The notes below the pieces were generated by a model. The model did not search any database and was not told the origin of the DNA. It saw only the letters and a program-made list of their open reading frames with translations. Shown here piece after piece: positions 1 through 5,818 of a stretch of 6,534 nt of DNA; within the stretch, counting starts at the first letter, position 1; each line of letters opens with the position of its first letter. This stretch comes from an uncultured Actinomycetes bacterium. Lineage in GTDB: Bacteria > Actinomycetota > Actinomycetes > Nanopelagicales > Nanopelagicaceae. The position numbers and the translations under genes were made by a program. Location of the stretch: the NCBI GenBank assembly GCA_903916775.1, contig CAIWXY010000237.1:1-6534 (forward strand). Direction: 5' to 3'.

Positions 1-476
1 CCAGCGAGCTTCTCTCGACCTCGTTGAACAACATCAAGAGTCTTATTCAAAATCACTTCTAGGGTTGCCAGACGAGAGTCAATATACGTTTCGATTTCTT
101 CGCGCTCAATGCGCGCCTGCTCCTGCACTTCAGCCAAGATTCGACTCGCTTCCGTCCGAGCAGCGCTTACGATCTCGGTCTGCTCAACCATTCGAGCGAC
201 CTCTTCTCGGGCATGCGCAATTAAAGAATCAGCTGTCACACGCGCTTCTTCCAAAATGAGATCGCGACTGACCATGATCTCTTGGGCTGTTGCTAAATCT
301 TGAGGCAGTGCCACTTTTGCATAATCAAGAATCTCTAAGAGCTCACCACGGTGCACAACACAGCTCGCCGAGAGCGGAACGCTTCTAGCCTCTTCAACCA
401 TGGTGATAGCACTTTGCAGACGCTCGATGACATCCATCCCAGCGGTGTTGGCGCCATCGTAATTCTGTGTTTCCAT
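1..476 (-). CDS. sepIVA: SepIVA/DivIVA-like coiled-coil cell growth protein (3' end cut by window edge)
   Basis: This frame is open from an ATG at 476 to the window edge, giving 158 complete codons with no stop. A GGAG (484-487) lies 7 nt upstream of the start. Residues 27-50 hold a conserved block (VEEARSVPLSASCVVHRGEL) that resembles, from memory, the N-terminal region of mycobacterial SepIVA (Rv2927c). The rest is rich in Glu, Ala, Arg and Gln in a heptad-like pattern, consistent with a long coiled coil, and ends near TLDVVQRGREKLA, which resembles the SepIVA C-terminal part. SepIVA is a DivIVA-domain protein acting in septation and polar cell-wall synthesis in mycobacteria. No signal peptide or membrane segment is visible, so it is probably cytoplasmic. 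The middle of the coiled coil seems some 70-80 residues shorter than in the mycobacterial protein. It lies 22 nt after coaD and is probably in the same operon. In related genomes a DUF177 protein, rpmF and rnc tend to follow. An annotation as ATP synthase subunit b-like protein would be the usual alternative label. Confidence 0.8.
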   Translation of the reverse strand, partial: METQNYDGANTAGMDVIERLQSAITMVEEARSVPLSASCVVHRGELLEILDYAKVALPQDLATAQEIMVSRDLILEEARVTADSLIAHAREEVARMVEQTEIVSAARTEASRILAEVQEQARIEREEIETYIDSRLATLEVILNKTLDVVQRGREKLA

Positions 477-498
477 GATTTAACTCCTAGTCCAAGAC

Positions 499-996
499 CT
501 AATTGATTCTAGTGGATTTAACCAGTGCGAGTCGTTGGCGCAGGCGTTCCGCGAGAGGCTCTGGAATATAGCTAGAAACATCACCATCGTAACTTGCGAT
601 CTCTTTGACGAGAGAAGACGATAAGAATGAGTGAGCTGGAGCGGTAGACATAAAGAGGGTTTCTATCCCCTTAAGCTGAAAATTAATCTGCGACATTTGA
701 AGTTCGTAATCAAAGTCCGTAACAGCACGCAGCCCTTTAACGATGACCGGAATCTCTTTTTCAACGCAATAATCAACAAGAAGTCCCGACCATGAGTCAA
801 CTTTTACATTTGTAAAACGTGAAGTCACTTCTTGGATCATCTCTATACGTTCTTGCACAGTAAAGAGTGATGATTTGGTCTGATTGACCAGAACGGCGAT
901 CACGACCTCATCGAAGAGTTTGCTCGCACGTTCGATGATGTCGAGGTGCCCAAAGGTAATGGGATCAAATGATCCGGGACATACAACGCGATTCAC
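499..996 (-). CDS. coaD: Phosphopantetheine adenylyltransferase (CoA biosynthesis)
   Basis: This 165-residue enzyme transfers AMP from ATP to 4'-phosphopantetheine, giving dephospho-CoA and pyrophosphate, the penultimate step of CoA synthesis in the cytoplasm. The nucleotidyltransferase signature is near the N terminus (CPGSFDPITFGH, with the TxGH motif at residues 14-17). The NQTKSSLF stretch supplies the conserved Lys41. The KGLRAVTDFDYE block (87-98) is typical, with Lys87 where E. coli has Arg, as is common in actinobacteria. FLSSSLVKEIA (124-134) is the ISSS-type motif. The length matches the family (about 160). The start is GTG: its first bases overlap the rsmD stop in a GTGA (993-996). 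No good Shine-Dalgarno sequence precedes it, so translational coupling to rsmD is likely. It is the third gene of the recG-rsmD-coaD-sepIVA array. The identification is firm. Confidence 0.97.
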   Translation of the reverse strand: MNRVVCPGSFDPITFGHLDIIERASKLFDEVVIAVLVNQTKSSLFTVQERIEMIQEVTSRFTNVKVDSWSGLLVDYCVEKEIPVIVKGLRAVTDFDYELQMSQINFQLKGIETLFMSTAPAHSFLSSSLVKEIASYDGDVSSYIPEPLAERLRQRLALVKSTRIN

Positions 997-1586
997 GGTA
1001 AAACGCTAGCAGAGTAGCCGCCGTAGAAGATACTCCCCTGTCCGTACGAACGGATCTTTTCAAGCGTAAGAGGCTCTGGCCAGGTGAAAGGCCTGCCTTT
1101 GGTTTCACGCTCAATCGCGATTAACCCACGGGGCTCCAGAAGCGTGCGACCGACGATGATTTCAAGAAGAACTTCGATCTCTTCGTTACTTACATTGTAT
1201 GGCGGGTCCATAAAAATAATGTCGTACTTGCGCCCCGCTGGGAGTACGGGCTGATCAGATTCCAGAAATGAAAGAGCGCTCGAATGAAAAAGGCGATACT
1301 TGCCTTGAGGGTTTTTCACTAACTGCAAATTTGATATCGCCAGATTGCCGACATCACCATCTGCTTCGACGCTATGAACGAGCTCAGCTCCACGAGAGAG
1401 AGCCTCTACTCCTACCGCTGCGCTGCCAGCAAAGAGATCAAGGAAAGTTAATTCGTGCAGCGAGCCAAATGAGGACTCAAGTGATGAAAATAATCCCTCG
1501 CGGGCACGATCAGATGTTGGACGTACTCGAGTGTCCTTGGGTGAGAGGAGAGTTTTACCTTTGGCGCTTCCCGCAATGATCCGCAT
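993..1586 (-). CDS. rsmD: 16S rRNA (guanine966-N2)-methyltransferase
   Basis: This is a 197-residue SAM-dependent methyltransferase expected to methylate N2 of G966 (E. coli numbering) in 16S rRNA during 30S assembly. The N terminus MRIIAGSAKGKTL and the VRPTSDRAREGLFSSL block (21-36) are characteristic of RsmD. Motif I, the SAM-binding loop, is FLDLFAGSAAVGVEALSRGA (48-67). VEAD (73-76) is the acidic ribose-binding position. FMDPPYN (125-131) is the catalytic DPPY motif of N-methyltransferases. The ATG start lies 2 nt after the recG stop, and the last recG codons supply a GGGG ribosome binding site (1592-1595) 5 nt upstream. Its stop overlaps the coaD GTG start. The order recG-rsmD-coaD is widespread in actinobacteria. 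The length is normal and no key residue is missing. Confidence 0.96.
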   Translation of the reverse strand: MRIIAGSAKGKTLLSPKDTRVRPTSDRAREGLFSSLESSFGSLHELTFLDLFAGSAAVGVEALSRGAELVHSVEADGDVGNLAISNLQLVKNPQGKYRLFHSSALSFLESDQPVLPAGRKYDIIFMDPPYNVSNEEIEVLLEIIVGRTLLEPRGLIAIERETKGRPFTWPEPLTLEKIRSYGQGSIFYGGYSASVLP

Positions 1587-1588
1587 CT

Positions 1589-3814
1589 CTACCCCTTATC
1601 CATAAATGCACTTGACTCGGCATTTGCTAAATCGCCGACTGCCATCGCCAATTGTGGCATCTTTGTAAGCTCGGGGTCGCCTGCGATAAGCGAGAGAGCA
1701 AGTTCGCGAGCTTTCTCTATGAGTGGCTCATCACGCAACACTTTAAGGAGCCGCAAGTGCGACTTCATTCCTGATTGGGATTTTCCAAGAACATCGCCTT
1801 CGCTACGTTGTTCTAGATCAATTCTCGAGAGTTCAAAGCCATCAAGAGTTCCGGCGACTGCAAGCAAACGCTCCATGGTCGCACTGCCATCTTGTGCCCT
1901 AGTTACCATCAAGCAGAGTCCTGGAACTGCGCCTCGACCTACACGACCACGCAGTTGGTGCAGCTGTGAAACACCAAATCGATCAGCATCCATAATGACC
2001 ATCATTGAAGCGTTTGGTACATCCACTCCTACTTCGATCACCGTCGTTGCAACCAGTACATCAATCTCACCGTGAGAGAACGCTTTCATGGTCGCATCTT
2101 TGAGCTCAACAGTTTGTCGCCCATGTAGCGGAGCAACTTTTAATCCATGCAATGGTCCGAGAGCCAACTCGGGTGCAAGTTCTTCCACACTCGCCATTGG
2201 GGCTTTACTTTCGAGGCTCTCTTCGACTGCAACGCCGCCATCCATCATTCGCGCAATCTCCAAATCACGCTCTGTCATTCCTGAGCCTTCTACCTCAGTG
2301 GCGCTAATACGTGGAGCGACAATATAAACCTGGTGCTCCTTCTCCACTTCTTCCCTGACTCGCTCCCATGCGCGTTCCAAATAATGAGGCTTAAGGTCAA
2401 GTGGGATGAGATGAGTAGTGATTGGTGCGCGACCAGAAGGGAGTTGCCTCAACGTAGACACTTCGAGGTCACCAAAGATTGTCATTGCAACCGAACGCGG
2501 AATAGGTGTGGCAGTCATAACGAGCACATGAGGCGGATGCTTGGCTTTTGCACGAAGTGCGTCTCGTTGTTCCACGCCGAATCTGTGTTGCTCATCAACA
2601 ACCACGAGGGCGAGATCATCGAACTCAACGCCTGCGCTCAACAGCGCATGCGTACCGATGACAATTCCAGCATCACCGCTTTTAATGCGAGTGAGCGCAT
2701 CTTTCTTAGCTGCGTTAGTCATCGATCCAGTCAAAAGGACAACGTGAGTTCCTAGTAGCGATCCGCCGAGAGTTCCTGCTTCTGCAAGTGAACCAAGTAT
2801 TTTTTTGATTGTTGAGAAATGCTGTTGCGCCAACACTTCTGTTGGAGCCAGCAGCGCCGCTTGGCCACCGTTATCAACCGCAATCAACATTGCTCGTAAC
2901 GCAACCACCGTTTTGCCTGAACCAACTTCTCCTTGGAGTAAGCGATGCATGGGGTGTGGTTTTGCCATGTCATCAGCGATCTCAGAATTAACTTCGTTCT
3001 GTCCTTCAGTAAAGGAGAACGGAAGCATCGATTCAAATTCCTTTACCAAACCATCAGGTCGCAAAGTTCGTGCAACTGTCTCGATATTTGCCATCCGCGC
3101 TTTTCGTTGCGCTAACAAAATTTGCAAGAGGAGAGCTTCATCAAAAGTCAGTCGCTCACGAGAGCGCGCTGCATCTTCCAGGTTCGGTGGCTGATGGATA
3201 AAACGAATGGCGTCGTCGAGACTTGGGAATTGATAGCGAGCGCAGATCTCTTCGCTCAGATAATCAGGAATTGTTTCAAGGGAATCCAGGACTATCTCAA
3301 CGCATTGAGCAATCTTCCAGGAAGGTAATTTGGAAGCAGAGGGATAGACCGGCAAAAACTTCCCCGCAAATCCGGCAATAGCATCGTCGACATCACTGCC
3401 ATCAGGAATCAGTTGGTAGTCGGGATGCGAGAGCTGGCGTTTGCCATTAAAAAGCCCGACCTTGCCCGCAAACATTCCGCTACGGCCGACTCTCAACTCC
3501 TTTTCCCGCCATGGCTGATTAAAGAAGGTGAGCCACATTTTGGCTGAGCCATCGGTGACAACGACTTCGAGAATTGTTCGTCCACTCGCTCGACGCAGAT
3601 TCACCGAGGCTATTTCGGCGAGAACCGTGGTCTCCTCGCCATCCTCCAGCTCGGCTATATCGGAGAGTTCTCCCCTGACAACGTAGCGGCGTGGATAGTG
3701 CTCCAGCAGATCGCCAACCGTGGCCAGCCCAAAGGCCTTATCGAGCGCCTTGGCGGTCTTATCCCCTAGAACCTTGGTCAGGCTTGTCTCTAGGTTTACG
3801 CCGGTGGGGGTCAT
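1589..3814 (-). CDS. recG: ATP-dependent DNA helicase RecG
   Basis: This 741-residue superfamily 2 helicase remodels stalled replication forks and drives branch migration of Holliday junctions. The N-terminal wedge (OB-fold) region covers roughly residues 15-145 (TKVLGDKTAKAL, LLEHYPRRY). The helicase core shows Walker A GEVGSGKT (295-302), motif Ib-like APTEVLAQQHF (323-333), the DEQH box (407-410), motif III TATPIPR (434-440) and motif VI QLRGRVGRG (620-628). A RecG-type C-terminal TRG region follows with EGDVLGKSQSG (672-682). A variable insert at about 505-555, before GLKVAPLHGR, is usual for actinobacterial RecG. The ATG at 3814 is the only reasonable start: an in-frame TAG lies at 3890-3892 and no ATG, GTG or TTG lies between. 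A GGGG sits only 2 nt before the ATG, so the Shine-Dalgarno spacing is poor. The start is embedded in a palindrome and next to a tandem repeat. It is the first gene of the minus-strand operon. Confidence 0.97.
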   Translation of the reverse strand: MTPTGVNLETSLTKVLGDKTAKALDKAFGLATVGDLLEHYPRRYVVRGELSDIAELEDGEETTVLAEIASVNLRRASGRTILEVVVTDGSAKMWLTFFNQPWREKELRVGRSGMFAGKVGLFNGKRQLSHPDYQLIPDGSDVDDAIAGFAGKFLPVYPSASKLPSWKIAQCVEIVLDSLETIPDYLSEEICARYQFPSLDDAIRFIHQPPNLEDAARSRERLTFDEALLLQILLAQRKARMANIETVARTLRPDGLVKEFESMLPFSFTEGQNEVNSEIADDMAKPHPMHRLLQGEVGSGKTVVALRAMLIAVDNGGQAALLAPTEVLAQQHFSTIKKILGSLAEAGTLGGSLLGTHVVLLTGSMTNAAKKDALTRIKSGDAGIVIGTHALLSAGVEFDDLALVVVDEQHRFGVEQRDALRAKAKHPPHVLVMTATPIPRSVAMTIFGDLEVSTLRQLPSGRAPITTHLIPLDLKPHYLERAWERVREEVEKEHQVYIVAPRISATEVEGSGMTERDLEIARMMDGGVAVEESLESKAPMASVEELAPELALGPLHGLKVAPLHGRQTVELKDATMKAFSHGEIDVLVATTVIEVGVDVPNASMMVIMDADRFGVSQLHQLRGRVGRGAVPGLCLMVTRAQDGSATMERLLAVAGTLDGFELSRIDLEQRSEGDVLGKSQSGMKSHLRLLKVLRDEPLIEKARELALSLIAGDPELTKMPQLAMAVGDLANAESSAFMDKG

Positions 3815-3820
3815 GACCCC
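3807..3820. repeat. 14-bp perfect palindrome centred on the recG start codon
   Basis: GGGGTCATGACCCC is perfectly self-complementary. The CAT at 3812-3814 is the recG start codon on the minus strand. In recG mRNA the GGGG just before the start could pair with the CCCC of codons 2-3 around a six-base loop that holds the ATG. Whether it acts as an operator, an RNA hairpin or is incidental cannot be told from sequence. Confidence 0.85.
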
Positions 3821-3846
3821 ATTGTGCCAGTGTGGGGCTGGATGGG
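3818..3846 (-). promoter_or_regulatory. Potential hairpin hiding the recG ribosome binding region
   Basis: Read on the recG strand, CCCAT and CCAG (from 3846 down) can pair with CTGG and ATGGG ending at 3818. This gives 9 bp in two helices, with a 7-base loop and a 4-base bulge. The last ATGGG includes most of the only G-rich stretch before the recG start. Pairing was found by eye and energy was not calculated. It would matter only if transcription starts within or upstream of the repeats. Confidence 0.35.
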
Positions 3847-3891
3847 ATTGTGCCAGTGTGGGGCTGGATGGGATTGTGCCAGTGTGGGGCT
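3821..3891. repeat. Perfect 26-bp direct tandem repeat, about 2.7 copies
   Basis: The unit begins ATTGTGCCAGTGTGGGG and ends CTGGATGGG. Copies lie at 3821-3846, 3847-3872 and 3873-3891, the last being 19 bases long, with no mismatch between them. The array ends 7 bp upstream of the recG start codon and therefore falls in the recG 5' region, behind the rpmB promoter region. 26 is not a multiple of three and the recG frame has a stop at the far edge of the array, so it is unlikely to be coding. Each unit carries CCAG and CTGG separated by 7 bases. Perfect identity suggests recent expansion by slippage or a selected array of binding sites. Confidence 0.95.
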
Positions 3892-3899
3892 AATTAGCC
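3888..3899. repeat. 12-bp perfect palindrome between the repeat array and the rpmB promoter region
   Basis: GGCTAATTAGCC is perfectly self-complementary. It overlaps the end of the tandem repeat array and is followed by TTTTTG on the plus strand. It could be an operator for the divergent recG/rpmB pair. A terminator role is unlikely, because a 4-bp stem with an AATT loop is weak and no plus-strand gene ends here. Confidence 0.6.
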
Positions 3900-3924
3900 T
3901 TTTTGACCCCTCGGGCGGTAATCT
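3894..3924 (+). promoter_or_regulatory. Candidate rpmB promoter
   Basis: TAATCT (3919-3924) fits the actinobacterial -10 pattern TAnnnT and would start transcription near 3931, giving a leader of about 56 nt for rpmB. No good -35 lies at the right distance: TTAGCC (3894-3899) is 19 nt away, and the better-looking TTGACC (3903-3908) is only 10 nt away. The assignment is tentative. Confidence 0.3.
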
Positions 3925-3933
3925 TTGCCGCTT

Positions 3934-3949
3934 AGCGCGCATGTGCGCT
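3934..3949 (+). other. Small hairpin in the rpmB leader
   Basis: AGCGC (3934-3938) can pair with GCGCT (3945-3949), with partial further pairing inside the loop. It falls in the predicted rpmB 5' leader, 24 nt before the ribosome binding site. Leader structures can serve autogenous control of ribosomal protein genes, but nothing here shows that. Confidence 0.3.
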
Positions 3950-3986
3950 TCAACCGAGTAGTTCCCTCTAGTAAAAGGAGTCCATC

Positions 3987-4172
3987 GTGGCATCGAACTG
4001 CGATATCTGCGGCAAAGGCCCGAGCTTTGGCAACAACGTCTCACACTCAATGCGTAAGACACGTCGCCGTTGGAATCCAAACATCCAGCGCATCAAGACA
4101 ATCGTTGGCGGCTCAACCAAGCGTCAGAACGTCTGCTCAACCTGCATGAAGGCTGGCAAAGTTACTCGTTAA
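3987..4172 (+). CDS. rpmB: 50S ribosomal protein bL28, zinc-binding form
   Basis: This 61-residue protein of the large ribosomal subunit begins MASNCDICGKGPSFGNNVSH and ends NVCSTCMKAGKVTR, typical of the short actinobacterial bL28. Two CxxC pairs (Cys5/Cys8 and Cys50/Cys53) form a complete zinc ribbon, so this is the C+ (zinc-containing) version; actinobacteria often carry a second, Zur-repressed, cysteine-free copy elsewhere. The basic RKTRRRWNPNIQRIK stretch (23-37) should contact rRNA. The start is GTG with AAAAGGAG ending 6 nt upstream (3973-3980), a strong ribosome binding site. It is divergent from recG, as in other actinobacteria where rpmB, thiL and recG cluster. Confidence 0.97.
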   Translation: MASNCDICGKGPSFGNNVSHSMRKTRRRWNPNIQRIKTIVGGSTKRQNVCSTCMKAGKVTR

Positions 4173-4189
4173 TCTCTTCGCGAGATTAA
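4169..4189 (+). terminator. Hairpin over the rpmB stop codon, possible weak terminator or mRNA end
   Basis: TTAATCTC (4169-4176) pairs perfectly with GAGATTAA (4182-4189) around the loop TTCGC, an 8-bp stem that includes the rpmB TAA stop. No T-run follows, so it is not a classical intrinsic terminator. It could mark a processing point, give partial termination, or protect the rpmB message from 3' decay. Confidence 0.45.
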
Positions 4190-4192
4190 GAC

Positions 4193-4217
4193 CTTCAAGG
4201 AAATGTAAAACTTGAAG
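4193..4217 (+). promoter_or_regulatory. Inverted repeat enclosing the ribosome binding site and TTG start of the phosphodiesterase gene
   Basis: CTTCAAG (4193-4199) is the exact reverse complement of CTTGAAG (4211-4217), with 11 A-rich bases between. The right arm contains the TTG start codon (4212-4214), and the left arm contains part of the AAGGAAA ribosome binding site (4197-4203). If formed in mRNA the hairpin would reduce initiation. It lies 3 nt after the hairpin at the rpmB stop. Confidence 0.5.
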
Positions 4218-4886
4218 ATTTATGCCCACCGTGGCGCCTCCTCTGATTTCCCAGAGATGTCTCGTGCTGCCTATATGGGCGCTATCGATCAAGGTGCCGA
4301 TGGATTTGAATGCGACCTGCGACTTACGCGCGATGGCGTAATCGTTGCTTGGCACGATCGCGACCTCAAACGGCTAATCGGAAGCCAACTCGAGATTGCC
4401 CGATCAACCTACTCCGAGCTTATGTCTATCCACCCTCTCCTTACATTGGATGAGATCATCGATATTGCAATTGCTCATAAGAAAGACCTGGCGCTTGAGA
4501 CCAAGCATCCGGTCCCCACTCGCGGCGCAATCGAATTGGCCGTCGCTCATTGCCTACAAACGCGTAAGGTAGAGATTGCGGAGTCAGGGATTGACATCGC
4601 TCTCATGTCATTTTCACGAACAGCGATAGTAAGAGCTCGAGCACGTGGCGTGGCAACCGTTTTTCTCAGTACACATTGGCTCCCACTTAAACTCACGCGA
4701 ATGAGTTCGCAAGGACCATCGATTGCACTATTACGGAAATATCCAGGTCTTAAGCGCGCCGATCAAAAGACCTTTGTCTGGACGGTCGATACCGCAGAAG
4801 ATGCGCTTTTATGTCAACGTTCTGGAGTTGATGTTCTGATTACGAATAAACCTGGATTTATTCGCCAGGTTCTTCAAAATGGCTGA
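4212..4886 (+). CDS. Glycerophosphodiester phosphodiesterase family protein
   Basis: This 224-residue GDPD-family (UgpQ-like) protein is expected to hydrolyse glycerophosphodiesters to sn-glycerol 3-phosphate and an alcohol in a metal-dependent reaction. YAHRGAS near the N terminus gives catalytic His6 and Arg7. GFECDLRLTRDGVIVAWHD (31-49) supplies metal ligands Glu33 and Asp35 and the second catalytic His48. LETKHP holds Glu96 and Lys98. The C-terminal FVWTVDT and GVDVLITNKPGF blocks are typical of the TIM-barrel end. The usual PENT after the HRG is PEMS here. No signal peptide or membrane segment is seen, so it is probably cytoplasmic, perhaps recycling lipid headgroups. The start is TTG: a TAA lies two codons upstream in frame, and AAGGAAA (4197-4203) is the likely ribosome binding site. 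It follows rpmB by 39 nt and overlaps convergent thiL by 29 nt. The exact substrate is unknown. Confidence 0.92.
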   Translation: MKIYAHRGASSDFPEMSRAAYMGAIDQGADGFECDLRLTRDGVIVAWHDRDLKRLIGSQLEIARSTYSELMSIHPLLTLDEIIDIAIAHKKDLALETKHPVPTRGAIELAVAHCLQTRKVEIAESGIDIALMSFSRTAIVRARARGVATVFLSTHWLPLKLTRMSSQGPSIALLRKYPGLKRADQKTFVWTVDTAEDALLCQRSGVDVLITNKPGFIRQVLQNG

Positions 4887-5742
4887 AGCCTTGATGGGTA
4901 ACAGGCGCACCATCAACACGGACCCCCTTACCTAAAACCACTCGTCCGATTTCAATTGCTTGTCGCGGAAAAGGCAGGTGCGGCGAGATTGTTGCTAGAA
5001 AAATATGGTCCTCCCCGCCATGAATATCCATCTCGGGATCGGAATTAATCTCGATTCCCACACCCGATGCTTTGGCGATCTGTGAGAGCTCTAAGACGAG
5101 ACTGTCGCTGATATCCGTCATTGAGCTGACGCCAGCAAGCGCGAAATCTCTGGCGGCAACGTAATCAACGAGTGGGCGACGATGGTTGGCGCTGCACTCA
5201 TCATGAATTCCAGCTTGCAACAACGCCAGACCTGCTGCCGATTTTCCGGGAAGTTCATTGACGATGACAAGGTCACCAACCTGCGCACCACTTCGTGTAA
5301 TCGGATTTTTGATCGAGCCAAAGACGCTCATTGAAATCACCATCATGTCGGATCGAGTGAGGTCGCCACCAACAACGACTGCGCCTACTTTTGAAGCCTC
5401 GTCAACTATTCCAGATGCAAGCTCTTGTGCTTCTTGAACTGAAAAATTCTTGGGCACCGCTGCACTCACAAGCAGAAAATCTGGCTTGCCGCCCATCGCA
5501 TAAATATCTGCCAAATTTGCGGCCGTAATCTTGGCACCAATCTCAAAGAGGCTCGACCACTCGCGTTTAAAGTGAACTCCCTCAACTGCCATATCTGCCG
5601 CTAAGACTGCCGAACTATCGCCTCGAACTTTTGGCAAGGTCACAACAGCAGCATCATCCCCAATTCCCACAAGCACGCGCTCATGAGGTTGGGCTTGGAA
5701 AATTGCAGCTAAAGCGGTGATGAGCTCGGACTCAGTCGCCAT
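4858..5742 (-). CDS. thiL: Thiamine-monophosphate kinase
   Basis: This 294-residue enzyme phosphorylates thiamine monophosphate with ATP to thiamine diphosphate, the last step of cofactor synthesis. Family motifs appear in order: GIGDDAAVV (26-34, metal-binding Asp pair), AADMAVEGVHF (48-58), ANLADIYAMGG (75-85), VVGGDLTRS (123-131), MTDISDSLVLEL (208-219), where DSL replaces the commoner DGL, GGEDHIFLAT (242-251) and a C-terminal GFSHF (285-289; GWDHF in many homologues). The chosen start is the ATG at 5742: the protein then begins MATESELI just before the conserved fold, and a GGGGGGG sits close upstream. An upstream ATG at 5883 would add 47 residues without family resemblance and would run through candidate promoter sequence. 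The 3' end overlaps the convergent phosphodiesterase gene by 29 nt. It is divergent from the RAM-domain gene. Confidence 0.95.
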   Translation of the reverse strand: MATESELITALAAIFQAQPHERVLVGIGDDAAVVTLPKVRGDSSAVLAADMAVEGVHFKREWSSLFEIGAKITAANLADIYAMGGKPDFLLVSAAVPKNFSVQEAQELASGIVDEASKVGAVVVGGDLTRSDMMVISMSVFGSIKNPITRSGAQVGDLVIVNELPGKSAAGLALLQAGIHDECSANHRRPLVDYVAARDFALAGVSSMTDISDSLVLELSQIAKASGVGIEINSDPEMDIHGGEDHIFLATISPHLPFPRQAIEIGRVVLGKGVRVDGAPVTHQGFSHFEEPGE

Positions 5743-5744
5743 TG

Positions 5745-5758
5745 CCCCCCCTTTTTTT
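5745..5758 (-). promoter_or_regulatory. thiL ribosome binding site within an A7-G7 homopolymer run
   Basis: On the thiL strand, seven A are followed by seven G, then CA and the ATG at 5742. The G-run is the only Shine-Dalgarno-like sequence and ends 2 nt before the start codon; its 5' part has a usable spacing. It decides the start chosen for thiL. Runs of this length are prone to slippage in replication and in sequencing. Confidence 0.6.
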
Positions 5759-5818
5759 AATTTAGCTCGCATTGTAATTTCCAGCAAGGAACTCTTTGAT
5801 CGCGGATATATTGAGAGT

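Noticed and set aside
109..303. Plus-strand open frames opposite the SepIVA-like gene
   Set aside because: They are shadows of the coiled-coil gene, without ribosome binding sites or recognisable products.
1719..3328. Several plus-strand open frames of 60-140 codons within recG
   Set aside because: They lie antisense to a complete, well-conserved helicase and their translations show no recognisable domain.
3821..3891. Short CRISPR array
   Set aside because: The units follow one another directly without spacers, there are fewer than three full copies, and no cas gene is near.
3821..3891. Sigma-54 promoter sites (TGGCAC appears in each repeat on the minus strand)
   Set aside because: The required TTGC at the -12 position is absent, and actinobacteria generally lack sigma-54.
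3811..4080. Minus-strand frame of 89 codons ending in an ATGA overlap with the recG start
   Set aside because: It is antisense to rpmB for its first third, passes through the tandem repeat, has no ribosome binding site and resembles no family. bL28 on the other strand is certain.
4872..4888. Bidirectional terminator at the phosphodiesterase/thiL junction (CTTCA with TGAAG)
   Set aside because: The 5-bp A/T-rich stem has no T-run on either side, so it is too weak to call.
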